Of a stretch of DNA of 64,000 nt, positions 35,927 through 45,912 are shown in pieces. Below the pieces are notes generated by a model. That model was not told the origin of the DNA, ran no database searches, and saw only the letters and a program-made list of their open reading frames with translations. The stretch spans positions 1-64,000 of the forward strand of contig NZ_MRYI01000006.1 in NCBI RefSeq assembly GCF_002260525.1, read 5' to 3'. The translations under genes were made by a program, and so were the position numbers. This DNA is from Hahella sp. CCB-MM4 (GTDB lineage Bacteria > Pseudomonadota > Gammaproteobacteria > Pseudomonadales > Oleiphilaceae). How positions within the stretch are numbered: position 1 is the stretch's first letter; every line of letters starts with the position of its first letter.

Positions 35927-36952
35927 TCAGGCAACTTGCCTGGCAGGCTTCCTTTCAGGAGCATAGCTGAGGCGATCACGCCCCTCTTGCTTGGCTTGAT
36001 ATAGCGCATCATCCGCCGCTTTTAGCCAGGTTGCCAGAGATTCACCGTCTTCACACTCTGCAACCCCGATACTGATTGTCACCGCTTGGGCGATATCAAA
36101 CGGATGCTCGCGGCAACATTGAATCAGCTGTTGAGCCAGCTCCCCTGCCTGGCGCAGCCCTGTATGCCTCAGCAATAACAGAAACTCTTCTCCCCCCAGC
36201 CGGGCCAGCAGATCCGATGAACGTACTCTGTCTTTCATCAAACGGGAGAAGGTGACCAATACTTCGTCCCCTTTAATATGTCCATTGTGGTCGTTGATCT
36301 TCTTGAAATGGTCAAGATCGATAATCATCAGGGTGGAACTCTGACCATAACGAGACTTGATATCCAGGGCATACTGCAGGGAACGCATGGCTTCACGTCG
36401 GTTATAGAGCCCCGTCAGGCTGTCGGTTGTGGCCAGTTGTTTCAGTCGATCTTCATTGACCTGACGATCATGGGCAAAGAAGATGGCAAAGCCGTTGGCC
36501 AAAGCATGGGCGGCGATAAATCGTGCCAGCATGGGAGCATCCAGATATTGCGTCAATATCAGGGTCAATCCTCCCACAAACACCAAGTTGGCCGTAATGG
36601 CACGACACAGATTTAGCTGGAAGTACAAAAACAGCATAAATGGGAATGACCAGTAACTGGCGTAGGTGGGGTTAAAACTGACAATCCACCATATCACTAA
36701 ACCGGGTCCCATCGCCGTCAGGGCTCTGGCATAACAGGAATAACGATGTTTCTCAGGTGTCAGAAATGAAAGAAAGAAGAAAACAGACGCAATGATAGCG
36801 CCGGCAACGTTGCCTGCATTGCCGTTCCAGAGTCCGCCGAAGCAAAAGGGAATCAGCAGTAGGACAGCAAACAACTCAAGCTTTTTATGAAGACTCAAAC
36901 CCATTAACCACTGCGGCATGACGCGCGACACCTGAAACACGAAACGAGTCAA
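35927..36952 (-). CDS. Membrane diguanylate cyclase (GGDEF)
   Basis: The 341-residue protein has five or six hydrophobic helices (residues ~15-165) and a C-terminal GGDEF domain (170-335). The domain shows DSLTGLYNRRE, DLDHFKKINDHNGH and the active-site loop LLARLGGEEF. An intact inhibitory I-site RSSD lies five residues before GGEEF, so product feedback is expected. It makes c-di-GMP at the inner membrane. It sits on the same strand directly upstream of PBP/SBP copy A, whose products could supply its periplasmic signal (inference). Confidence 0.88.
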   Translation of the reverse strand: MTRFVFQVSRVMPQWLMGLSLHKKLELFAVLLLIPFCFGGLWNGNAGNVAGAIIASVFFFLSFLTPEKHRYSCYARALTAMGPGLVIWWIVSFNPTYASYWSFPFMLFLYFQLNLCRAITANLVFVGGLTLILTQYLDAPMLARFIAAHALANGFAIFFAHDRQVNEDRLKQLATTDSLTGLYNRREAMRSLQYALDIKSRYGQSSTLMIIDLDHFKKINDHNGHIKGDEVLVTFSRLMKDRVRSSDLLARLGGEEFLLLLRHTGLRQAGELAQQLIQCCREHPFDIAQAVTISIGVAECEDGESLATWLKAADDALYQAKQEGRDRLSYAPERKPARQVA

Positions 36953-37002
36953 ATGGTAGCAACATTCCTGTGATTTGCCTCTAAGTATTCCAAACTTTTT
37001 AG

Positions 37003-37482
37003 TTATTTTACGTTTCCGATGGCGTCTATACTGCCTGAGGTTAATTGGATTAAATCCTGCGGTGACAATTCGATTTCCAGGCCCCGGCGTCCGGCACTGA
37101 CAAAAATAGTTTCAAATTGCTCGGCCGACTTATCCAGTACCAGGGGCAGGCACTTCTTTTGCCCGATGGGACTGATTCCCCCCACCACATAACCCGTGGC
37201 ACGCTCAGCGATCTTCGCGTCTGCCATTTCAGCCTTCTTGGCACCGATCGCCTTGGCCATGGCTTTGAGGTCCAGCATTCCGTTCACGGGCACGACCCCT
37301 ACTGCGAGGGTGTGCTTTCCACCCGACAGCGATACCAATAGTGTCTTGAATACCTGGCGTGGATCCAGCCCCAGTAGATTAGCCGCTTCTTCACCATAGG
37401 ACTCTGCCTTCGGATCATGGTGATACTCATGAATACGAAAGGAAACACCGGACTTTTTCGCGGCATTGATTGCGGGAGTCAT
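37003..37482 (-). CDS. ybaK: Cys-tRNA(Pro) deacylase YbaK
   Basis: The 159-residue editing enzyme hydrolyses mischarged Cys-tRNA(Pro). Family features are YGEEAANLLGLDPRQVFKTLL (with the conserved catalytic lysine), VPVNGMLDLKAMAKAIGAKKAEMAD, and TGYVVGGISPIGQKKCLPLVLD. Length matches E. coli YbaK. Just upstream of the start is a two-copy 24-bp tandem repeat (37491-37538). Monocistronic by appearance and divergent from the sortase-target gene. Confidence 0.93.
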   Translation of the reverse strand: MTPAINAAKKSGVSFRIHEYHHDPKAESYGEEAANLLGLDPRQVFKTLLVSLSGGKHTLAVGVVPVNGMLDLKAMAKAIGAKKAEMADAKIAERATGYVVGGISPIGQKKCLPLVLDKSAEQFETIFVSAGRRGLEIELSPQDLIQLTSGSIDAIGNVK

Positions 37483-37490
37483 ACCATTAT

Positions 37491-37538
37491 CTCCAATTCC
37501 TAACTACCTCGTCTCTCCAATTCCTGACTACCTCGGGC
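37491..37538. repeat. 24-bp tandem duplication before ybaK
   Basis: Two 24-bp units (37491-37514, 37515-37538) start CTCCAATTCCT and differ at only a few positions. They begin 8 bp upstream of the ybaK start, on the promoter side. Confidence 0.75.
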
Positions 37539-37708
37539 CAGCTCCCCAAAATTCCAACCGGAAGCCTGAGACTAATATGCTGCCACATTTTGCCATATTT
37601 GGTCCCCCGGTCTGACATTTAATCCTCCTCAATTTGTCCGGTTCATACGGAATACTGCCTGCAAAACAATATTTCCATTCAATCTTTTTACGCTCAGGAA
37701 ACTCTACT

Positions 37709-39913
37709 ATGGCTATCGTGCATTCTGCGCAACGCCTTCAAAACAATAAACAACAAGGCAAATCAGACAATCCGAATCCAGTCACCGGCAAAGACTGGTC
37801 ATTACTAATTTCTATTTGGCTGGGACTGCTGGTCATATCCATCTGTAACACAGCACATAGCGCCCAAATCGATTACGATCGAGTCAAAAGCGGCGAGCTG
37901 TATTTCCTGGATCAGGAAAATCGAAGCTTTACCCCATCTGTGGCCATGTACTCGGACTACGACACCGAAGTGACCGGTCTGATATCCCAAACCCGGCTTG
38001 AACAGCAGTTTCATAATTCCTCTACTGAGTGGCGGGAAGCGGTCTATGTCTTCCCGCTTCCGGACGACGCGGCGGTGTACCGTATGGAAATGCTGATCGG
38101 AGACAGGGTCATCGTGGCGGAAATCAAGGAAAAGGAGGAAGCCGAAAAGACCTATCAACAGGCTAAACAGGCCGGACAGAAAGCTGCGGTGGTACATCAG
38201 CAGCGCCCCAACATGTTTACTCATAAAATCGCCAATATCGCACCGAATGAAACCATCACCATCCGACTGTATTACCAGCATAATATTCGTTACCACGCTG
38301 GACAGTTTTCCCTTTCACTGCCGCTGACCATCACTCCGAGATATATGCCCGGCAGCCTTCAGCTTTCAGACGATGGCATGGAATCTCTCAGAAGCCGCAT
38401 GGGGGGCGGACTGAACCCAACCACTACAGGTTGGGCTACTCCAACTGATGAAGTCCCGGATGCGGATAAAATCAGCCCGCTGACTGTGCCGGAGGCAAGC
38501 CTGACCTCTCCCTCGCATAAAGCAGCGATTCACATCAGCATAAATGCCGGCCTCGTTCTGAATCAGATTGAAAGTATTTCCCATGATGTCGACTGGAGGC
38601 TGGACGGCACCCATTATCAGGTGGACCTGAAACAGACTGAGGTCCCCGCAGATCGCGACTTTGTACTGACCTGGCAGACTGAGGATGCTCAACGCCCGCA
38701 AGCCGCCGTATTCAAGGAAACCTCAGATCAGGCGACTTATGCCCAGATCATGTTGGTTCCCCCACTGCAGGAAGACGAAGCACTTACCTTGCCCAGAGAA
38801 ATGATCTGGGTGATAGATACCTCAGGCTCCATGGAAGGGGTATCCATCGAACAGGCCCGTCAGGCCTTATCCCAGGCACTGGGTACGCTGACACCCAAAG
38901 ACCGTTTTAACGTTATTGAATTCAACTCCGATGCCCACGCCCTGTTTCCCCAGGCAGTTCCCGCACAACAGGCCGCTCTGCGTCAGGCCAGGTCCTATGT
39001 CAGTTCTTTGCGTGCAGATGGCGGTACCGAGATTTCCAGAGCGTTGCAACTGGCGCTGCAGGGTTCAGCCCCTGCAGGCTACGTGCGTCAGGTTATATTT
39101 CTGACTGACGGCAGCGTCGGCAACGAGACGGCACTATTTCAACAGATCAACCAGGATATCGGTGATTCCCGTCTGTTCACCGTCGGTATAGGTTCGGCCC
39201 CCAATCGCTTTTTTATGCGCAAGGCAGCCCAGTTCGGACGTGGCAGCTACAGTCACATCAATGACCTTAACGAAGTACAGCAGAAGATTACTGACCTGAT
39301 GCAGGACTTACGCTACCCCAACCTGCGGGATATTCAGTTGAAGGATCAAGAAAGCAAAAGCCTTTCCGCAGAAATGTACCCGGAAAAAATTCCGGATCTT
39401 TATCATGGTGATCCCATCATGGTGTTGGTGAAGCTGGAGCCAGAACAGGCAGAACTCCCATTAAAACTCCAGGGTTACAGCATGGGCTTCGTAACCGATC
39501 AGCAAGCGCTCTGGACACGTGGGATTGATCTTGCCGGTGCCGCCGGGGGCAAAGGTATCGGACGCGCTTGGGCACGGGAAAAAATCGCTTACTGGATGGA
39601 TCAGAAAACCCTCGGAACTCCGCAAGAGGAGGTCAAAAAGCAAGTCCTTCCATTAGCTCTGGAGTTTCAGTTGATGAGCGCTTATACAAGCTTTGTCGCC
39701 GTCGACAAAACGCCTGTGCGCCCGAACCTTGAGGACCTGAAAACCACAGCAGTGCCTAACCTGTTGGCCAAAGGAATGTCCAATAACATGGCCCGCTTCC
39801 CAAAAACAGCCACACCTTCGTTACTGCATCTGCAGTTGGGTGCAGCATTACTGGTGGTTGGTCTGCTACTCATGGGCTTTCATCGTCGACCCAAATCCGA
39901 AACAGGCCGTTAA
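37709..39913 (+). CDS. Marine proteobacterial sortase target protein (VIT + vWA)
   Basis: The 734-residue exported protein has a signal-anchor near residues 32-50 and a VIT domain (about 60-190; AVYVFPLPDDAAVYRMEM). The vWA domain has a full MIDAS DTSGSM near residue 370 and a later LTDGSVGNE. The C-terminal sorting region is FPKTATP, a 20-residue hydrophobic helix and a basic RRP tail. It matches the known single dedicated target of class GN sortase, whose gene follows 2 bp later. ATG 37709 follows CAGGAA. The surface-exposed vWA suggests adhesion. Confidence 0.9.
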   Translation: MAIVHSAQRLQNNKQQGKSDNPNPVTGKDWSLLISIWLGLLVISICNTAHSAQIDYDRVKSGELYFLDQENRSFTPSVAMYSDYDTEVTGLISQTRLEQQFHNSSTEWREAVYVFPLPDDAAVYRMEMLIGDRVIVAEIKEKEEAEKTYQQAKQAGQKAAVVHQQRPNMFTHKIANIAPNETITIRLYYQHNIRYHAGQFSLSLPLTITPRYMPGSLQLSDDGMESLRSRMGGGLNPTTTGWATPTDEVPDADKISPLTVPEASLTSPSHKAAIHISINAGLVLNQIESISHDVDWRLDGTHYQVDLKQTEVPADRDFVLTWQTEDAQRPQAAVFKETSDQATYAQIMLVPPLQEDEALTLPREMIWVIDTSGSMEGVSIEQARQALSQALGTLTPKDRFNVIEFNSDAHALFPQAVPAQQAALRQARSYVSSLRADGGTEISRALQLALQGSAPAGYVRQVIFLTDGSVGNETALFQQINQDIGDSRLFTVGIGSAPNRFFMRKAAQFGRGSYSHINDLNEVQQKITDLMQDLRYPNLRDIQLKDQESKSLSAEMYPEKIPDLYHGDPIMVLVKLEPEQAELPLKLQGYSMGFVTDQQALWTRGIDLAGAAGGKGIGRAWAREKIAYWMDQKTLGTPQEEVKKQVLPLALEFQLMSAYTSFVAVDKTPVRPNLEDLKTTAVPNLLAKGMSNNMARFPKTATPSLLHLQLGAALLVVGLLLMGFHRRPKSETGR

Positions 39914-39915
39914 GC

Positions 39916-40542
39916 ATGAAACGTATCGGTATGGCAATGGTTCTGGTTGCCGGCGTTCTGCTGGCGAATGGGGGCTATATCCAGCTAAAAGCCATGCTTG
40001 CCCAATGGCTGCTGACAGATGCCTGGACCAGGACGCTACAGGAAAGCCCGGATTCCGGGCTTTCCGTTCCGGAGAATAAGCCGTGGCCCTGGGCCGATAC
40101 TTATCCGATTGGAGAACTCAGCATCCCGGCCCTGGACAGTCATTGGATTGTCCTGGCAGGGAGCAGTGGGCGGAACCTGGCCTTCGCACCAACCCATATG
40201 AGTGCTTCAGCTCCTGTCGGAGCCTCTGGGGTCAGCGTGATCTCCGCCCACAGGGATACACATTTTTCTGCCTTGCAGGCACTTCTGCCCGGCACCAGCG
40301 TGTATTGGCAGGATCACCATGCAAACAGGCTACATTATCGGGTGGTGAGTGAAGCCATCGTCGATGTGAACAAAGACCGTATCAATCTGGAGTATGAAGG
40401 GCCGGATAATCTCTTGTTGCTGACAACCTGCTATCCGTTTGGAGCAGAACCCGGAGGGCCATTGCGTAAAGTGTTTTATTTACAGCCTGTGCCTGAGGAT
40501 GAAGCAGCAGGGGGTGCCAAACCGGAAATCGCGTCGCTTTGA
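39916..40542 (+). CDS. Class GN sortase
   Basis: The 208-residue membrane-anchored transpeptidase has an N-terminal helix (residues 5-25) and the sortase barrel. The catalytic triad is His in VISAHRDTHF (~112), Cys in LLTTCYPFG (~171) and Arg in GPLRKVFYL (~183). It cleaves the sorting signal of the protein encoded 2 bp upstream and attaches it to the cell envelope. Gram-negative sortases of this class are nearly always encoded beside one target. It converges on the PBP copy B gene. Confidence 0.93.
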   Translation: MKRIGMAMVLVAGVLLANGGYIQLKAMLAQWLLTDAWTRTLQESPDSGLSVPENKPWPWADTYPIGELSIPALDSHWIVLAGSSGRNLAFAPTHMSASAPVGASGVSVISAHRDTHFSALQALLPGTSVYWQDHHANRLHYRVVSEAIVDVNKDRINLEYEGPDNLLLLTTCYPFGAEPGGPLRKVFYLQPVPEDEAAGGAKPEIASL

Positions 40543-40550
40543 TGATCGCT

Positions 40551-40576
40551 ATCAATCACACGCGTCAATCACCCGC
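40551..40576. repeat. 13-bp tandem duplication at the end of PBP copy B
   Basis: ATCAATCACACGC (40551-40563) is followed by GTCAATCACCCGC (40564-40576). The second unit covers the stop codon of PBP copy B, echoing the repeats at the ends of copy A genes. Confidence 0.45.
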
Positions 40577-41356
40577 ATCGTTCAACAGCCACTTGAAGCC
40601 TTCACTGGAGTACTTCTCATAGATGAGATTGATGGAGCCGTCTTTGTACATCAACAACAATTCCTCATGCAGACGGGCAATCCAATCAGGGTTAATGGAC
40701 AGATGGCATCCCATGGAGCGCAGTGTTGTCAGAAACACAAGGGCAAGCTCCACATCCTGCTGGGCAAATTGGTTATGCCAGGAGACAGAGATAGTATCCG
40801 TTGCCCACAGGTCAATACGGCCTGCCCTCAGCTTCTTGAGGTTTAAGTCATCATCTGCCACGAGATCCACATTGAATCCACGCCCCTCAAGATACTCCCC
40901 TGCACCACTTCCGAGAAAGCTTCCAATGGCGTAACGCCGGGCGTCTCCCAGCGTCAGCAATTCAATTTTACTGGTATTTTTTTTGTATAACGCGTGCCGG
41001 GAAATCACCAGAGGACTAACCCAGGCAAACTGGGACTCCCTCTCCTGGCTGCGCTCAATGGCCAATACGCAGTGATTTTTTGAAAACAGGGCTGTCTGCA
41101 GGGCGCGCTTGGGTGGCATAAAGGCAATATTGAATGGCAGATCAGTGCGCTTAAATAATAGCGTCACGACATCGATTACCAGTCCTCGGGCAGATCCTTC
41201 CTGATCAATCATATAGGGCGGATCGGGGTAGGCGACCAGGTGAATCATATTGTCTTCACCGGCAGCCCAGGTTCTGGCGGTTCCTATCTGGGCCAGGCAA
41301 ACCACCAGGCACCAGAGGAGCAGCGGTTTATTGCCACACACGAATGGACTCTTCAT
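40565..41356 (-). CDS. Family-3 periplasmic binding protein (copy B)
   Basis: The 263-residue exported protein (signal peptide ending ARTWAAGE) is a clear paralogue of copy A: VAYPDPPYMI, GLVIDVVTLLFKRT, MPPKRALQTA, NHCVLAIERSQ, GSFLGSGAGEYLE, RIDLWATDTISVS and SMGCHLSI. The two shared cysteines are kept. Its start lies inside the end of the large SBP copy B gene (29-nt overlap), so translation is coupled. In copy A the order is reversed. No transporter membrane subunits are nearby. Confidence 0.82.
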   Translation of the reverse strand: MKSPFVCGNKPLLLWCLVVCLAQIGTARTWAAGEDNMIHLVAYPDPPYMIDQEGSARGLVIDVVTLLFKRTDLPFNIAFMPPKRALQTALFSKNHCVLAIERSQERESQFAWVSPLVISRHALYKKNTSKIELLTLGDARRYAIGSFLGSGAGEYLEGRGFNVDLVADDDLNLKKLRAGRIDLWATDTISVSWHNQFAQQDVELALVFLTTLRSMGCHLSINPDWIARLHEELLLMYKDGSINLIYEKYSSEGFKWLLNDAGD

Positions 41357-43094
41357 AGCTTACAGTTTTACCTGGTGGTCGTTCGTTTCTTTTCGCCTTG
41401 GGAGCCCCCGGCCGGTTAAGCCAGATAGAAGGGTCCACTTTGAGATTTAACTGTGGCGCACAATGGGATTTCGACGTCTTACCAATTGCCGCCAGTTCCT
41501 CATCCATCGCTGATGCCAGATTTGCCATGACTTGTTGAACTTTCAGCTCGCCGGACACAGCCTTGGATATGTGTTGCCACCATAAAGGAGACAGGCGGGG
41601 ATAGTCTGGTACATTGGTACCGGTCGGGGTCCATACATCCCTGCCCCGGGACCGATAAAACTCAATCAGGCCACCATATTGAGGGGCTCTCCGGGTCATC
41701 TCATCGGAGAATAGATCTGATTTCCGGATCGGAGTGAGTCCGACAATGGTTTTCTTTAACGAAACGCTTTTGGACACCGTAAATTGTGCATACAACCAAG
41801 CGGCCTTACGACGTTCCAATGGGGTGCTTTTCAATATGGTCCAACTGCCTGCATCCTGGTAACCGGACTTCATGCCATCATCCCAATAAACCCCCAATGG
41901 CGATGGGGCCACCCGCCACTTTGGCGTTCCATCCTGATTCACAATTGGCAGGCCCGGTTGGCTGGCCTGGGCGACAAACGCGGTGTACCAGAATATTTGC
42001 TGGGCGATCTGACCGGTTGAAACCCACTTTCCAGCCTCGGTAAAGTTTAAGTAGGGCGCTTCCGGCGGTGCGTATTTAAACCAGTCCACAAACTTATTGA
42101 TGGCATAGATGGCGGCAGGCCCGTCAAGCGCCCCTCCCCGGGACACAGAGGCCCCAACCGGGCGACATCCTTCTACCCGGATACCCCAGTCATCGACAGG
42201 TATACCGTTTGGCAGTCCCACATCCCCCATACCAGCCATGGATAACCAGGCATCGGAAATGCGCCACCCAAGGGAAGGATCATTCTTGCCGTAATCCATA
42301 TGTCCCCAGATTCTCCTGCCTTCCAGCTCACGAACATGTACGGTAAAAAACTCTGCTATGTCTTCGTATGCCGACCAGTTCAGGGGGACTCCCAGGTCAT
42401 ACCCATAGAGAGACTTAAAACGCTGTTTCAGGTCTTTGCGGTTGAACCAGTCGTACCTGAACCAGTACAGGTTCGCAAACTGCTGATCCGGCAGTTGGTA
42501 CAACTTGCCATCCGGGGCTGTGGTAAAGCGCAGGCCGATAAAGTCATCCAGATCAAGTGTCGGCAGGGTCACATCAGCTCCATCTCCCGATATGAAATCG
42601 GATAAAGCCACCACCTGATCACTCCGGTAATGTGTCCCGATCAGATCAGAGTCATTCACATAGGCATCATAGATATTGACCCCGGTTTCAGATTGCGCCA
42701 GCAACTTTCGCAGCAAATCATCTTCACCGGTCAACTCATGTATTACTTTGATACCCGTCAACTCATAAAAGGCCCGGGACAATGCGGTGGCTTCATACTC
42801 ATGGGTATCGATTCTCTCCGATACCACATAGATGGTCATACCCGCATAGGGTTTTGCTGCCTCACTGAACCACTTCAGTTCGTCGAATTGTTGGCGGCGG
42901 GATAGTGTGGAAGGGGTAAACAGGTCGTCGATAAAAGAATAGATTTGATCATCGGTCACCTGGGCATGCGTGGGCAAGGCAACCAAAACGAGACTCAAAA
43001 TCATTAGGCAATGAGTCAGCGAGTCTTTTATCACTGGTAAACAAAGACAGACGTTTTTTCCGCAGCCTGAGGTAAAACCGCTGATGCGCTGCAT
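41328..43094 (-). CDS. Large solute-binding protein, GlpV-like (copy B)
   Basis: The roughly 588-residue exported protein has a hydrophobic signal segment ending ALPTHAQ. From GMTIYVVSERIDTHEYEA to the C-terminal SYEESIRVWQ it aligns with copy A without visible gaps over long stretches (for example LPTLD-x-DDFIGL-x-FTT-x-PDGK, EFFTVHVREL, DPSLGWRISDAWL). ATG 43094 is chosen; a TTG nine bases upstream is possible. It overlaps the downstream PBP gene. Absence of permease and ATPase genes suggests sensing or adoption by a distant transporter. Confidence 0.8.
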   Translation of the reverse strand: MQRISGFTSGCGKNVCLCLPVIKDSLTHCLMILSLVLVALPTHAQVTDDQIYSFIDDLFTPSTLSRRQQFDELKWFSEAAKPYAGMTIYVVSERIDTHEYEATALSRAFYELTGIKVIHELTGEDDLLRKLLAQSETGVNIYDAYVNDSDLIGTHYRSDQVVALSDFISGDGADVTLPTLDLDDFIGLRFTTAPDGKLYQLPDQQFANLYWFRYDWFNRKDLKQRFKSLYGYDLGVPLNWSAYEDIAEFFTVHVRELEGRRIWGHMDYGKNDPSLGWRISDAWLSMAGMGDVGLPNGIPVDDWGIRVEGCRPVGASVSRGGALDGPAAIYAINKFVDWFKYAPPEAPYLNFTEAGKWVSTGQIAQQIFWYTAFVAQASQPGLPIVNQDGTPKWRVAPSPLGVYWDDGMKSGYQDAGSWTILKSTPLERRKAAWLYAQFTVSKSVSLKKTIVGLTPIRKSDLFSDEMTRRAPQYGGLIEFYRSRGRDVWTPTGTNVPDYPRLSPLWWQHISKAVSGELKVQQVMANLASAMDEELAAIGKTSKSHCAPQLNLKVDPSIWLNRPGAPKAKRNERPPGKTVSYEESIRVWQ

Positions 43095-43212
43095 TATTAT
43101 CAAACCCGGTAGCTATAGACGTGTCAAACCCATACTCATCAAGTATAGACACACCATTGGAAAAGGCACTGAAGAACTGACAACTCTACGCAATTGCCGG
43201 AACAAGCTTGTT

Positions 43213-43302
43213 GAAGAGCATCTAGAAATTGAAGAGAGTCTGGTTATTTATGAGAAACCAGTGATTAAAGAAAGTCTGGTGATTGAAAAGAATTTGGCGC
43301 TC
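43213..43302. repeat. 18-bp tandem repeat, five copies, before SBP copy B
   Basis: Units start at 43213, 43231, 43249, 43267 and 43285 and vary around GAAGAAAGTCTGGTGATT. The array lies between the adenine deaminase stop (43355) and SBP copy B start (43094), both minus-strand genes. Confidence 0.75.
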
Positions 43303-43354
43303 TTTGTTGAGAAAATCAGGCGATCGTATGTATCGCCTGATTCCAATTGAACAC

Positions 43355-44479
<1,125 letters not shown>

Positions 44480-44490
44480 TCAGGTGGAGG

Positions 44491-45588
44491 CTATTTGGGG
44501 ATACTTCCCTCAATGCCTTCCACATACCAGTTCATACCTGCCAACACATCATGGGCCAGCACTTCGCCTTCCTTGACTTTCAATTCACCCTGCTGGTTTT
44601 TAATAGGGCCGGCAAACGGATGAATTTTCCCGGATTTGATTCCGTCAATCAGCGCATTGGCTTCATCGGCCACATCCTTGGGTATAGCCGGATTCATGCT
44701 GGCAATCTCAATATCACCGTCGGCCATTCCTCCCCAGAAATCCTCAGACTTCCAGGTTTTATCCATCACTTCCTGAACGGTCTTGATATAGTATGGACCC
44801 CAGGAATCCACGACGGATAGCAAGTGCGCTTTTGGACCGAAACGGGACATGTCAGAGGCTTGCCCGACAGCAAATACCCCACGCTGTTCAGCGATCTTCA
44901 TCGCCGCAGGACTGTCAGTGTGCTGCAGGATAACGTCCACGCCCTGGTCAATCATCACATTGGCGGCGTCTGCCTCCTTGGCCGGATCGAACCAGGTGCT
45001 GACCCACAGGATCTTCAATTCGTAGTCGGGATTCACCTTGTTCATTGCCAGGCGAACCGCATTGATGTCTCGAATAACTTCCGGAATCGGGAAAGAGGCG
45101 ATATAACCGATCTTACCGGTCTTGGTCATCCGTGCAGCCACATAACCAGAAACATAGCGACCTTCATAAGTATTGGAAATGTAGGTTCCCATGTTCTTGC
45201 TGCGCTTGTAACCGGTCGCATGCTCAAATACCACCTTGGGGAATTGCTTGGCCACTTTGGCTGTCGCATTCATGAACCCGAACGACGTGGTAAATATCAG
45301 GTCGTGACCTGACTTCGCCAGATTACGGATGACCCGCTCGGCATCGGCACCTTCCGGTACGTTTTCCACGTAGGTGGTTTTGACTTTATCACCAAAATAT
45401 TTTTCGACGGCCAAACGTCCCTGGTCGTGTTGATAGGACCAGCCATGGTCCCCGATCGGGCCAACATAAACAAAACCTACTTTAAAAGGTTCATCGGCGG
45501 CCATGGTTCCTGCGCTGAACAGAGACACAGCCAAGCCGAAGCTCATAGCCAATTTCCGGGTCCACTGTCGGACACTGCCTTTTAACAT
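44491..45588 (-). CDS. BMP-family substrate-binding protein (purine/nucleoside uptake)
   Basis: The 365-residue exported protein (signal peptide ending AGTMAADE) is of the BMP/Med/PnrA family: VGFVYVGPIGDHGWSYQHDQG at the first strand, GHDLIFTTSFGFMNATAKVA, and GVDVILQHTDSPAAMKIAEQ. Characterised relatives bind purine nucleosides or bases for ABC import. The permease and ATPase genes are not adjacent here. ATG 45588 follows AGGAG at 11 nt. Two RutR-like palindromes lie 60 and 240 bp upstream, and purine genes lie on both sides. Confidence 0.88.
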   Translation of the reverse strand: MLKGSVRQWTRKLAMSFGLAVSLFSAGTMAADEPFKVGFVYVGPIGDHGWSYQHDQGRLAVEKYFGDKVKTTYVENVPEGADAERVIRNLAKSGHDLIFTTSFGFMNATAKVAKQFPKVVFEHATGYKRSKNMGTYISNTYEGRYVSGYVAARMTKTGKIGYIASFPIPEVIRDINAVRLAMNKVNPDYELKILWVSTWFDPAKEADAANVMIDQGVDVILQHTDSPAAMKIAEQRGVFAVGQASDMSRFGPKAHLLSVVDSWGPYYIKTVQEVMDKTWKSEDFWGGMADGDIEIASMNPAIPKDVADEANALIDGIKSGKIHPFAGPIKNQQGELKVKEGEVLAHDVLAGMNWYVEGIEGSIPK

Positions 45589-45650
45589 GTTGCATACACT
45601 CCTTTTGGTTGGAGATTGTTGGTGGTTTAGCGAAGTCGCCTGTTTAAGCC

Positions 45651-45666
45651 TGACCATCTGGTCAGA
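45651..45666. promoter_or_regulatory. RutR-like palindrome, proximal
   Basis: CTGACCATCTGGTCAG is a perfect 7-bp inverted repeat around TC. Its core TGACCA-N2-TGGTCA equals the known RutR (TetR-family purine/pyrimidine regulator) consensus. It lies 62 bp upstream of the BMP start codon. Confidence 0.65.
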
Positions 45667-45824
45667 TTTTCGAGAGCTAAAGCAATTTCCTAACCAAATC
45701 AGGAAAATTGCCAACACAACGGTTTATTACTTCTATAGCACTGAATAATAAGTGTTCCTAATTGCCGTCATTTGGTGCAATCGGCAAATTAAACGCCCCA
45801 AACCCGAGCCAGATGTATCAAAAT

Positions 45825-45840
45825 TTGACCAATTGGACAA
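45825..45840. promoter_or_regulatory. RutR-like palindrome, distal
   Basis: TTGACCAATTGGACAA matches the TTGACCA-N2-TGGTCAA pattern with one changed base (GGTC to GGAC). It lies between the LOG-family gene stop (45913) and the BMP gene, about 237 bp upstream of the latter. Confidence 0.55.
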
Positions 45841-45912
45841 TATGTTCCACGACAAATTAACACAATCCGCATCAGATTGATCCCGGGTTTTCAGCTTTCA
45901 TTCAAATTCGGC

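Noticed and set aside
43084-43350. Plus-strand frame of 88 codons with repeated EESLVI-like words
   Set aside because: It is produced by the 18-bp tandem repeat, whose unit is a multiple of three. No ribosome-binding site or homology signs.
45589-45912. Purine riboswitch upstream of the BMP/adenine deaminase genes
   Set aside because: No three-way-junction core (TATA and conserved loop sequences) was found in this 324-bp gap. The palindromes look like protein operators.
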